A DNA stretch of 21,096 nucleotides, from assembly GCA_024277285.1 (NCBI GenBank), contig JAJRVM010000105.1:1-21096 (forward strand), read 5' to 3'. Below the pieces are notes generated by a model that had not been told where the DNA came from, did not search any database, and saw only the letters and a program-made list of their open reading frames with translations. Origin of the DNA: Planctomycetota bacterium (GTDB lineage: Bacteria > Planctomycetota > Planctomycetia > Pirellulales > Pirellulaceae). This document shows, piece by piece, positions 9,035 through 17,400 of this stretch (the stretch's first letter is position 1; each line of letters begins with the position of its first letter). The translations under genes and the position numbers were made by a program.

Positions 9035-9087
9035 CGTTTCATATCGGTTTTTGTTCCAGTCCCGAAGGGACGTTCCTATACCAGGGC
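9035..9087 (+). repeat. 53-bp dispersed repeat, copy A (inverted relative to copy at 17978)
   Basis: This stretch runs from CGTTTCATATCGG to ATACCAGGGC. Apart from one substitution and one single-base indel it equals the reverse complement of 17978-18031; the last 35 bases are identical. It contains a small hairpin, GTCCC-GAA-GGGAC. The two copies face each other and bracket the second pump cluster. It looks like a genome-dispersed intergenic element; no coding content is seen. Confidence 0.85.
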
Positions 9088-9604
9088 CAGGGTGGAGCAG
9101 GGCAAGGGTGGAGCTGGCGTGAGCGCAGCGACACGCCAAGCGGACCGCAGGTGTCACGACTTCTCTAACCGGACGGGCAGAAAGTGATGATGAGCGAAAG
9201 CGCCGCGCTAATCCTGATCCCGTTCACCGTTTTGTTTTGTGGCCAGCCCCGCCGGTGCGGCATGCACTGGCTTGGACACGAAGGGCAAAGAAGATGACGG
9301 GCAAAAAACAGCGCTCGGTGGAACGTCTTCCGATCAGGTGGCCGTTTGCCATTCTTCGAGCTAATCGAGCGAAAACTCGGGCCAAAAAGCGTCACGTCCG
9401 CGATGAACCGTTGCCGGCTGTTGAACAGCCGTCGCCCCCTCGTGCCCAATCGACAGAGGGTATTCTGCAACAGCGGTTCGCCCAGGGAGGCCGACTCGCT
9501 GGTGTTCCCAAACGGCGTCAAGCCTGCAGGTTAGCCAAATTGTCAGACACCTAATCCGGGACAAACTTGGTCAGATAAGTCGGGACCTAGCAAACCTGTT
9601 CATG

Positions 9605-9627
9605 CTCGGGATGGAATCCCAAGCTAC
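9605..9627 (-). repeat. Diverged inverted copy of the 23-bp hairpin repeat
   Basis: Read on the minus strand, this unit matches the 23-mer at 8299 and 8434 in 19 of 23 positions, including the GTAGCTTGGGA start. Its stem is partly degraded, which suggests an older copy of the same dispersed element. Confidence 0.7.
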
Positions 9628-9786
9628 AAGGACGAAAGATTTCGGGCCACGCCCCCACTTGATCTTGACAGGTGGGGCGTAACGGTGCACACTCTCGCGG
9701 CACCTGAAAAGGACTGGCGTTTCGCAGCGCATTGGTCGATAACCATTAAGAGGATTTTCCTCGCTAAGGATTGCTGCGGAAGTGAC

Positions 9787-10302
9787 ATGGAGATTCTGGC
9801 TTTTATGCGGACTGCGACCAATATTATGGCGCGAGTGCTGATCTGGCTGGCAACGCTAGCCACGTCCGCGCAAGGTCTGCAGGCCGCGACTTGTGGTTGC
9901 GGTGGCGGTGAAAGCACGTGTCAAACAACCGCATCCGCCAGCGCGGGTTGTTGCCAGGCCGAAACGCCTGTCGAACCTGCTTGTTGCTGCGCAGCGGAAC
10001 AGGCGGCGGCTCGGTCGACTGGCGACCGACCTTCCTGTTTTGGGCACGGCGATTCGGCAAGTTCTCCTTGCCAGTGCGGTTTGGAGTGTCGATGCAAACA
10101 GGTCAGAGCACCAGCTCCCGCGACGCCTCCCAATGAGAACCGCACGGCCGAAAAGGTGGGTGTGGACGCCGCCTCGGCGTTCTCGACCATTACCATCTGG
10201 TTGCCGCCGGCGATCTTCCAACAGCACACCCATGCGACAACCGTAACATGCGGTGTGGCCGCATTGGATCGTTGCATCTCTCTTTGTCGGTTCACGCTCT
10301 GA
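9787..10302 (+). CDS. Secreted Cys-rich protein, possible metal-buffering protein
   Basis: I do not recognise a named family. The 171-residue product has a hydrophobic leader (about 14-33, ending SAQGLQA) followed by a Cys-rich region. Thirteen cysteines fall between residues 36 and 103 as CGC, CC (55-56), CCC (66-68), CQC (95-97) and CRC (101-103). Three more occur near the end (154, 163, 167). This resembles a metallothionein-type metal sponge or a heavily disulfide-bonded secreted protein. Its position upstream of the composite metal protein favours copper binding (inferred). It shares a CC-x(8-9)-CCC pattern with the protein at 11776. The start is uncertain: the ATG at 9787 fits the signal peptide, with a weak GGAAG nearby; a GTG at 9685 in the same frame is an alternative. 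Confidence 0.6.
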   Translation: MEILAFMRTATNIMARVLIWLATLATSAQGLQAATCGCGGGESTCQTTASASAGCCQAETPVEPACCCAAEQAAARSTGDRPSCFGHGDSASSPCQCGLECRCKQVRAPAPATPPNENRTAEKVGVDAASAFSTITIWLPPAIFQQHTHATTVTCGVAALDRCISLCRFTL

Positions 10303-10553
10303 ACCGCTCTGCGCTACCCTTGCGCGCTCGCTGACCGCATGTAAACACTGCCAGTGATCCTGCTGGCGCGGTTTACCGTCGTCCTCGAACCTTACGTTTG
10401 CGCGTCTTTCGCTTGTTCCGTTGCATTCAAATGTTTCGAAGGCGAGACGTGTCTTGAGCGCGCGGCACCGAAGTCCCGTCACCCGATCGCGAATCGCGGT
10501 CACTCGTTTGCAGAGCAGACAAAGACTAATCCGTATTCGATGGAGAAGATTCA

Positions 10554-11435
10554 ATGATTATCGCGCAAAGGACTGCGATCATAGTGGCGGTGGCCGCTGC
10601 ATGGCTTGTCAGTTTGGCGGCGCCCAATGCCTGGGCGCAAGGAGCTGGTTGCGGTGGAGGCTCCTGCAGCGGAGACTCTTGCAGTAGCAGTTCGAGTTCG
10701 ACGGGAGCAATACCAGACGCTTCGTACGAGGGTGGAATGCAAGCGATGCGTCCTCGCGCCGAGTCCGCGCCGCATGGTGGCCAAGTATTCAAGAGCATAT
10801 GGAATGCGTATGAGGTGGTGTACGGGCCGCAAGAGACGCGCGTTTATATTTACGACATTTACCACAATCCCATTTCGGTTCGCGGCATACAGGGCGGTGC
10901 TCGGATGCGGGTCCGGAGCAACGGCAGCGAGTATCGCTATCCTCTGCAAGCTCCGGTCGGTCGCGACTACCTGGTCATGCAAGTCGATTTGTCGCGCGTC
11001 CGCGACGGCGACATGGACGTCCTGTTTGACTTGGAAAACTTGCCCAATGGCGAGCAGCGAACGGTCCGATTTGCGCAGACGTTTGTCATGAACGCACCGG
11101 CAGAGAGCGGCATGTCGATGCGTCCGGTTGGGCGTCCGATGGCAACGGGCACCGGGGCGACAGGTCATGTTGAGCATGACAACCATGCTGGGCACGAAAG
11201 TCATGGTGACGCCAAGAGCGCGTCGACCAGGGCAAGTTCCAACGTTGCGGTCACGACGGCCACCAGTGCGGACAGTCTGGCGATTCAGCGCCAACGAACC
11301 TGTCCTATCACCGGTTCTCCGCTGGGTGAACATGGCGCGCCGCTAAAACTATCGCGTAACGGCCGTACGCTGTTCGTCTGCTGTCAAGGATGTGTGAGCA
11401 CGGTGTTGCAGAGTCCCGATGCCTACTTGCGATAG
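10554..11435 (+). CDS. Secreted composite protein: beta-rich domain, His-rich linker, TRASH-like C-terminal domain
   Basis: This 293-residue exported protein is probably a periplasmic copper-handling factor (inferred). A signal peptide ends at about 28 (APNAWA). The mature N-terminus has C33, C38 and C43 in a Gly/Ser-rich run. Residues 73-176 form a beta-rich domain that starts PHGGQVF and contains EVVYGPQETRVYIYD and a Tyr/Arg-rich middle; I cannot name this domain. A His-rich segment (205-218, HVEHDNHAGHESHG) follows. The C-terminal domain (about 240-293) has C250 in CPITGSPLGEHG and C276, C277 and C280 (CCQGC), the complete cysteine set of the locus. GGAG at 10542-10545 precedes the ATG by eight bases. 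A 251-base gap separates it from the Cys-rich gene upstream. Combining a His-rich and a Cys-rich site suggests metal transfer or storage. Confidence 0.85.
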   Translation: MIIAQRTAIIVAVAAAWLVSLAAPNAWAQGAGCGGGSCSGDSCSSSSSSTGAIPDASYEGGMQAMRPRAESAPHGGQVFKSIWNAYEVVYGPQETRVYIYDIYHNPISVRGIQGGARMRVRSNGSEYRYPLQAPVGRDYLVMQVDLSRVRDGDMDVLFDLENLPNGEQRTVRFAQTFVMNAPAESGMSMRPVGRPMATGTGATGHVEHDNHAGHESHGDAKSASTRASSNVAVTTATSADSLAIQRQRTCPITGSPLGEHGAPLKLSRNGRTLFVCCQGCVSTVLQSPDAYLR

Positions 11436-11522
11436 CTTTCTGGATGCGAATTCTCCACCAGAATGGCCGGTTGTCGCATGGCAACTTGCCACGCCACTTT
11501 TCGAAAGGAATCGAGGTTGAAC

Positions 11523-11663
11523 ATGAACAGGAATTCATTCTATTGGGGCGTCTTGCTGCTGGCCGGAGCAATGCTAGCGTCGGCTGGGTGCCAGAGATTT
11601 GGAAAGTCCCGATCGACGCTCGACGATCCACCGGCTGGCGGCCACTGTGAGAATTGCAGTTAA
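11523..11663 (+). CDS. Tiny lipoprotein (46 residues) ending in CENCS
   Basis: The short product has a positively charged start (MNRN), a hydrophobic core and a lipobox, LASAGC, giving a mature lipoprotein of about 24 residues. Its end carries a His-Cys-x2-Cys group (GHCENCS) that could bind a metal ion. GAGG at 11513-11516 lies six bases before this ATG and chooses it over an in-frame ATG at 11463. It lies 87 bases after the composite protein gene and 112 bases before the second Cys-rich gene, so the group is probably co-transcribed. No named family is recognised; the coding call rests on the lipobox and ribosome binding site. Confidence 0.65.
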   Translation: MNRNSFYWGVLLLAGAMLASAGCQRFGKSRSTLDDPPAGGHCENCS

Positions 11664-11775
11664 GCAGCCGAGAACATACCGAATTGCGTCATCCGTTGGT
11701 CACAACGGGGCTTGGCAGTAGTGAGCTTAGGAAGAATGATTGGGCTGTAACACTCAGCGAGAGACGGCAAATTAA

Positions 11776-12183
11776 ATGTACCGATTTTGCAATTCCCTAC
11801 TCATCCGAAGCGCATTGATTGTGGCGGTTGGCTTGGTGCCGAGCGTTCCCGCGATCGGCTTGTGCGCTGATGTTGGGGCCGTATGCGGCAGGCCAACGTG
11901 CTGTTGCGGTTGCAATGATCGAACGAGCGAATCGACACAAACGTGTTGCTCTTCGGGTAACGAGGCGCAAGCATGTTGCTGTGTACCAGAGGAGCGTCCG
12001 TCGGCACCCCGCCGGCAGCGCGCTTCTGACGAGCAACGCGATTCATGCCGTCCGCAGGCAAAAGTGGTTTGGTGCGATGTCCATGCCGATGGATGTCGGC
12101 GACCGCTTGCTGAGGACACTTCTCTTCCGCCGCTGTTGCCCCCGCTTGGCCAACAAGCCGTTCTTTGCTGTTGGATAAGCTGA
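11776..12183 (+). CDS. Second secreted Cys-rich protein, possible metal-buffering protein
   Basis: This 135-residue product begins with a signal-peptide-like stretch (about 8-31, ending near GLCA). Seventeen cysteines follow or lie within it, in clusters TCCCGC (41-46), CC (57-58) and CCC (67-69), then single cysteines at 91, 100 and 107 and a final CC (131-132). The CC-x8-ACCC arrangement resembles the protein at 9787, suggesting distant paralogues placed on either side of the composite metal protein. The half after about 72 is low in recognisable structure, and its true end is less sure. Another frame stays open beyond the stop, so a late frameshift cannot be excluded. The ribosome binding site is weak. 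Its role as a metal buffer is inferred from cysteine content and context only. Confidence 0.55.
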   Translation: MYRFCNSLLIRSALIVAVGLVPSVPAIGLCADVGAVCGRPTCCCGCNDRTSESTQTCCSSGNEAQACCCVPEERPSAPRRQRASDEQRDSCRPQAKVVWCDVHADGCRRPLAEDTSLPPLLPPLGQQAVLCCWIS

Positions 12184-12391
12184 CTCGGCTTTCTTGCTGT
12201 ACCCGTGCGCGCTCAGGTTTCACTAGCGGTGCCGGTGTTGTCGTACCTTTGGCGTTGCCGTGCAAGCACTGCGTGGCGGTGGCAATCTCATTCTAAGCTG
12301 TGATGAAACGCTGAGCGTTCGCAAATCCTGAACGTGATCCAGGATCGCGATCTGTCCAGTGAATCCAGAAAAACAATGTTGCGAGGAAGAT

Positions 12392-14434
12392 ATGAACGCG
12401 TCCGAACATGTACCTTCGTCGGTGCCTCCGATAGTATCGGAGCCGCTGGTTGCAGCTGGAGTTCCGGAGGGCCAAGCGGAGCAGGAGAGGCCAATGGTAG
12501 AGATTGGTCAGCAAAGGCAGGAGCGCATTGAAGCGAGGCGCTGGTGGATCAAGCTGGTGCTGCAGCCAGCGATTGCGTTGGGAGTCGGCGCACTGTTGCT
12601 TGCCGGACTGGGCGTATCCCAGCGGATGGGCTGGATTTCCGCCGGCGGCGGTGGCGGCGGCGAGAGCCATGCGTCGGCATCGGGTGGCGCGTCCCAGCGT
12701 TTCATATGTCCGATGATGTGCACGCCACCGCAGTCGGAACCGGGCAGGTGTCCTGTCTGTGCGATGGAATTGGTGGCGGCGACCGCCGGCGGCGGGAACA
12801 GCGACACGCAATCGGTGGAGATCAATCCGGCGGCACGGCGAGCGGCCGATATTCACACGGTTGCCGTCGAAGCACTGCCGAGCATTCATGCGATTCGAGC
12901 CATCGGCGAGCTCAGCTACGATGAGGGCACACTCAAGACGATTGCCGCTTATGTCGATGGTCGACTTGAACGTCTCTATGCCGACTATACGGGCATGGTT
13001 GTCAACAAGGGAGACCATCTAGCAATGGTCTATTCCCCCCGACTTTATTCGAGTCAGGTTGAGTATCTGTTGGCAAAGAAGGCATACGTTCGCCAGCAAT
13101 CGACCGTGTTGCGACGCGTGCCGTTGTCGAATAATGATCTGCACGAAAGCGCCAAACAGCGACTGATTGAGTTTGGTATGACGCTGCCGCAGATAACGGA
13201 TCTGGAGCGCGCCGGTGAGGCAACGAGCCGCATGCATCTATGTGCTCCGATCAGCGGCACGGTGATCGCCAAGTTGGCCGATGAAGGCGAGTATGTGAAG
13301 GAAGGGCAGGCGATCTACAAGCTGGCTGACCTTTCCACGATCTGGTTAATGCTTGAGTTGTTCCCCGACGATGCCGCGACCGTGCGCTATGGGCAGAAGG
13401 TCAATGCCACGGTCCATTCATTGCCGGGCGAGAAATTTACCGGTCGCGTGGCGTTCATTGATCCGAATGTTGATCCTGCGACCCGGACGGTGGGCGTCCG
13501 AGTGGTCATTCCAAATCCTCGCGGCCGGCTGCGGATCGGTGATTATGCGAAGGCCACGATTGACGTTCCGATGGGACAATCCCGTCTTGAGCCGAGTCCG
13601 ATCTACGATCCGGAGCTGGCGAACAAGTGGATTGGCTCTCGGCATCCGCACATTGTTCGTTCGGAGCCTGGAGCTTGTCCGGTCTGCGGAATCGCTTTGG
13701 TTCCCGCGTCCGAGTATGGTTTTACGGACCAGGTTGCGGCGGATCGCATGGCGTTGATGGTCCCGCGCAACGCGGTCTTGATGGCGGGCGAGAGCTGTGT
13801 GATTTATGTCGAAGTCGAGCCGGGCCGGTTTCAAATTCGTCGTGTCGTGCTTGGCGCGAGTTCTGGTGATTACGTTGCCATTCTCAGCGGCGTGAAGGAG
13901 GGCGAGATGGTCGCGACGCGTGGCAACTTCCTGATCGATTCGCAAATGCAACTTGCCGGCAACCCGTCACTGATCGACCCGACCAAAGCGAGCGCAACAC
14001 TGGACGACGTGATGTCGCCGGAGGTGATTGAAGCATTGGCCAAGCTGCCGCCCGCAGACCGAACGTTGGCCGAGCGGCAATGGAACTGTCCGGTCACCGA
14101 TATGCCACTTGGATCGATGGGCACGCCGATCAAGGTCGATGTGAATGGGACGCCCGTCTTCATCTGTTGCGAAGGCTGCCGCAGCGGTCTGCTCGAAGAG
14201 TCCGCGAGGTACCTTGCGAAAATGGCTTCTGGGCAAGAGAGGGACGATGGCGTTGGGCCGCTCCCTCCCATCGATATGCCCATGATGGAAGTACCGGAGA
14301 TACCTGCTGCCGCGCCGATTCTGTTTCAGGCTAATGAGCGTCCGGAGAATGCGTTTCCAATACAGGAGACGGAGCAGACAAGCAACGAGTCGGCCGAGTT
14401 CATTCGCGCGGCGCGCAGGGAGGTGATACGATGA
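12392..14434 (+). CDS. cusB: CusB-like RND periplasmic adaptor 2, with two metal domains and a C-terminal TRASH-like domain
   Basis: This is the adaptor of the second pump, 680 residues. A polar, cytoplasmic-like N-terminus (1-50) is followed by a membrane span (about 53-75) and a Gly-rich linker. A heavy-metal-binding domain lies at 104-128 (CPMMC with C106 and C110, then C120 and C123 in CPVCAM). The hairpin/lipoyl/barrel core occupies about 140-395. A second metal domain lies at 412-438 (H418, H420, C429, C432; CPVCGI). The membrane-proximal part resumes at about 458-525. Instead of the DUF3347-like tail of CusB1 it carries a TRASH-like domain (about 553-611; C566, C592, C593, C596), like the lipoprotein at 8639. 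The tail is Pro/Met-rich (MPMMEVPEIP). GAGGA at 12383-12387 favours this ATG over an in-frame GTG at 12359. Its stop overlaps the CusA2 start by 4 bp (ATGA), so the two are probably translationally coupled. Confidence 0.9.
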   Translation: MNASEHVPSSVPPIVSEPLVAAGVPEGQAEQERPMVEIGQQRQERIEARRWWIKLVLQPAIALGVGALLLAGLGVSQRMGWISAGGGGGGESHASASGGASQRFICPMMCTPPQSEPGRCPVCAMELVAATAGGGNSDTQSVEINPAARRAADIHTVAVEALPSIHAIRAIGELSYDEGTLKTIAAYVDGRLERLYADYTGMVVNKGDHLAMVYSPRLYSSQVEYLLAKKAYVRQQSTVLRRVPLSNNDLHESAKQRLIEFGMTLPQITDLERAGEATSRMHLCAPISGTVIAKLADEGEYVKEGQAIYKLADLSTIWLMLELFPDDAATVRYGQKVNATVHSLPGEKFTGRVAFIDPNVDPATRTVGVRVVIPNPRGRLRIGDYAKATIDVPMGQSRLEPSPIYDPELANKWIGSRHPHIVRSEPGACPVCGIALVPASEYGFTDQVAADRMALMVPRNAVLMAGESCVIYVEVEPGRFQIRRVVLGASSGDYVAILSGVKEGEMVATRGNFLIDSQMQLAGNPSLIDPTKASATLDDVMSPEVIEALAKLPPADRTLAERQWNCPVTDMPLGSMGTPIKVDVNGTPVFICCEGCRSGLLEESARYLAKMASGQERDDGVGPLPPIDMPMMEVPEIPAAAPILFQANERPENAFPIQETEQTSNESAEFIRAARREVIR

Positions 14435-17400
14435 TTGCGAAAATAATCGAATTCTGTGTCCGCGAACGCATGTTGATTCTGATTGCGTCGGTCGGTGTGA
14501 TCATCTACGGTTGGCAATCGACCAAAGAGGTGCCGATTGACGCGATTCCGAACGTGGGCGAGAACCAGGTGATCGTGCTCACCGAGTGGATGGGACGATC
14601 TCCCAAGGATATCGAAGATCAGATTACTTACCCCTTGTCGATTGCACTGCAGGCAGTGCCTGGTTCGAAGAGTGTTCGTGGCAAGAGCATGTTTGGTTTC
14701 AGCTTCGTACAGGTCACATTTGGCGACGATATTGACTTTTATTGGGCGCGATCACGTGTTGCCGAGCAATTGACAACCGTTTCAGGAGCGCTTCCCCCAG
14801 GAGTCACTCCGGTCTTGGCACCCGACGCAACAGCCTTGGGGCAGATCTATTACTACGTCTTGCAGCCACCGCCAGGCATGGACTTGGCCGAGCTACGTTC
14901 GAAGCAAGACTTCTTTATTAAGTACTCGTTGCAATCGGTCGAGGGAGTCGCGGAAGTCGCATCGATTGGCGGCTACGTGAAGCAGTACCAGATTGAGGTC
15001 GACCCGGACCAGTTGCGCTACCACGACATTCCGTTGAGTAAGGTGATTGATGCCGTTAAGGCATCCAACATCGATGTCGGTGCCAAGACGGTCGAATCGG
15101 GCGGCATGGAGTTTATTGTTCGCGGCAAGGGGTTCATTGGATCGGGCAAGACGGAAGAGGAGACGATCCAGCAGATCAACGACACGGTGGTCATGACACG
15201 CCGCGGCGTGCCCGTGCGTGTAAGCGATCTGGCGCAAGTTCAGATCGGCCCGGCGTTTCGGCGTGGGGCGTTGGATTTCAATGGCCAGGAAGCCGTGGGC
15301 GGCGTGGTCGTCATGCGTTATGGCGAGAATCCGCGCGACGTGATCGATCGAGTCAAGGCGAAGATCACGTCCCTCGAATCGGAACTTGGTGGCATCAAAA
15401 TCAAAGGTGTCTATGATCGTACTCTGCTAATCGACGAAACGGTTTCGACTCTCTCCGATGCGTTAGGGCACGAAATATTGATCACGATCGCCGTGATCGT
15501 GCTGTTTCTGTTGCACGTTCGCGCCAGCATCGTGATCGCGATTACGTTGCCGATGGCCGTGTTGATGTCCTTCATGGCGATGAACTTGTTTGGCGTGGAT
15601 GCGAACATCATGTCGTTAGCGGGAATCGCCATCGCGATCGGAACGATGGTCGATATGGGCATCATTATTCTGGAGAACATCTATGGAGGACTGGCTGATT
15701 GGGAGGGGCAGGGCGCGCCGGGTGGTACGAAGCGACGGTTGGAGGTAATACGCGATTCGGCGGCCGAGGTAGTGCCTGCCGTGTTGACAGCCGTAACAAC
15801 GACGATCGTCAGCTTTCTGCCGGTCTTCTTCCTGACTGGGCGTGATCATCGGCTGTTCGCCCCGTTGGCCTGGACCAAGACATTTGCATTGGCGTCGAGT
15901 CTGATTGTGGCCGTCGCCGTTGTACCGATGCTATGCCGCATTTTCCTCAAGCCCGCTCGCTCAAGCCGCTGGTCCAGTATCGCGGCGGCGCTGGGGTTTG
16001 CGACACTCAGTGGCGGTTTGTGCTACTTTGTCTGGGGACACAACATTGCCGAATGGACTTCACTTAGCCTGCCGTTGGCAACGGTGGTGAGTGCCTTGGG
16101 CGGCATGGCGATTGGGTGGTGGATGTCACGCGAGAGAATCCGGCCGATCGAAGATAATCCGGTCAGCCGCTTCGTTCTGTGGCTATATGCGGGGCGATTG
16201 CGACTTGCGCTGCGGCGCAAGGCACTGATGCTCTCGTTGCCCGCCATGATCCTGGTGATTGGAGCGGGGGCCTTTGTCGGATTGCCGACCGTGTTGCGAC
16301 CGGTCGAAAAGGTCGCCTCGGTGTTCGGTGCCGACTTGAATAAGTTGCCCGGTTACGTCGAGGCGAAGCACATCTTCACCGGCTTGAAGACCGACGACTG
16401 GATCGCGTTGGACGAAGGCAGTTGGTTTTACATGCCGAGTCTTTATCCGGCAGCCAGTTTCTCGCAGGCCATGCAGGTATTGCAAACCCAGGATGCGATG
16501 ATCAAGGAGATACCCGAGGTCGATTGTGTATTGGGGAAGATTGGTCGAGCTGAATCGGCTCTCGACCCGGCCCCGGCCGCGATGATCGAGACCTACGTGA
16601 TGCTCAAACCGCCAGAGCAATGGCGCGAAGGCATGACGGAGCGGAAGATCTGGGACGAAATCAACGCGGTGGCAACATTGCCGGGGGTCACTCCCGCCTC
16701 GCCGCTCCAGCCGATCGAAGGTCGTGTTGTGATGCTGCAAAGTGGCATCAAGGCATCGATGGCGGTACGCATCTACGGCGAAAGCCTCGACGGGTTGGGC
16801 AAGGCGGCCGTTGCCGTGGCCGAGCGTTTGCGCAAGCATGATTATGTCAACGCGGGAACGGTAAACCCAGATGTCGTGATGGGCAAGCCGTACTTCGAGT
16901 TCGACGTGAATCGAGAGGAAGCCGCACGTTATGGCATGACGACGATGATGGTTAACCAAGTGGTTGCGGCGGGGCTCGGAGGTGTTGACGTCACCACGAC
17001 CGTAGAGGGACGCGAACGCTACCCGATTCAAATCCGCTACCATCGCGATGTGCGCGAACGCATTGACGAACTCAGCCGTATCCCGGTTGTGACGCACACC
17101 GGCGAAGTCGTGCCGTTGGAGCAATTGGCCGATGTCCAGACGACGTGGGGGCCGGGCGCCATCAATAGTGAAGATGCTCGATTGGTTGCCCATGTCGCGT
17201 TTTCTCCCTCGGGTGCCGTTGGCGATCTGGAGACGGTGGATGCGGTCATGAAATCACTCCGGGCCGCACGGATCGATAATGAAATGGTCTTCCCCGCGGG
17301 GAATTTCGAGATGGTGCCGGTCGGGTCGTTCCAGAATCAGATCGAGGCTAACCAGCGTCTGTTGTGGATTGTTCCCATGGTCGTGCTGATCAACTTGATG

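Larger units (their letters stand above)
8960..9786. other. Repeat-bearing intergenic stretch between lipoprotein and Cys-rich gene
   Basis: About 0.8 kb without a gene I can firmly support. It holds the second half of a 14-bp tandem duplication, one copy of a 53-bp repeat (9035-9087), two GGTGGAGC units about 16 bases apart (9091 and 9107), and an inverted 23-bp REP-like unit (9605-9627). It also holds an imperfect hairpin of ACGCCCC (9649-9655) and GGGGCGT (9674-9680). Two small + strand frames overlap by ATGA: 9187-9297 (36 residues, hydrophobic then basic) and 9294-9554 (86 residues, very basic). Neither has a good ribosome binding site or a recognisable motif, so I do not call them genes. 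Confidence 0.5.

Noticed and set aside
9165..9521. 118-residue open frame on the minus strand in the 9 kb gap
   Set aside because: No ribosome site, motif or signal peptide, and it overlaps competing small frames.
9661..9700. TTGACA-like -35 box at 9665-9670
   Set aside because: No acceptable -10 box lies about 17 bases downstream.
12180..12296. Continuation of the second Cys-rich protein by frameshift into an open frame
   Set aside because: The downstream frame has two CC/C groups, but no clear match to the paralogue supports joining them.
16183..17193. 336-residue open frame on the minus strand
   Set aside because: Antisense shadow of CusA2 with no recognisable content.
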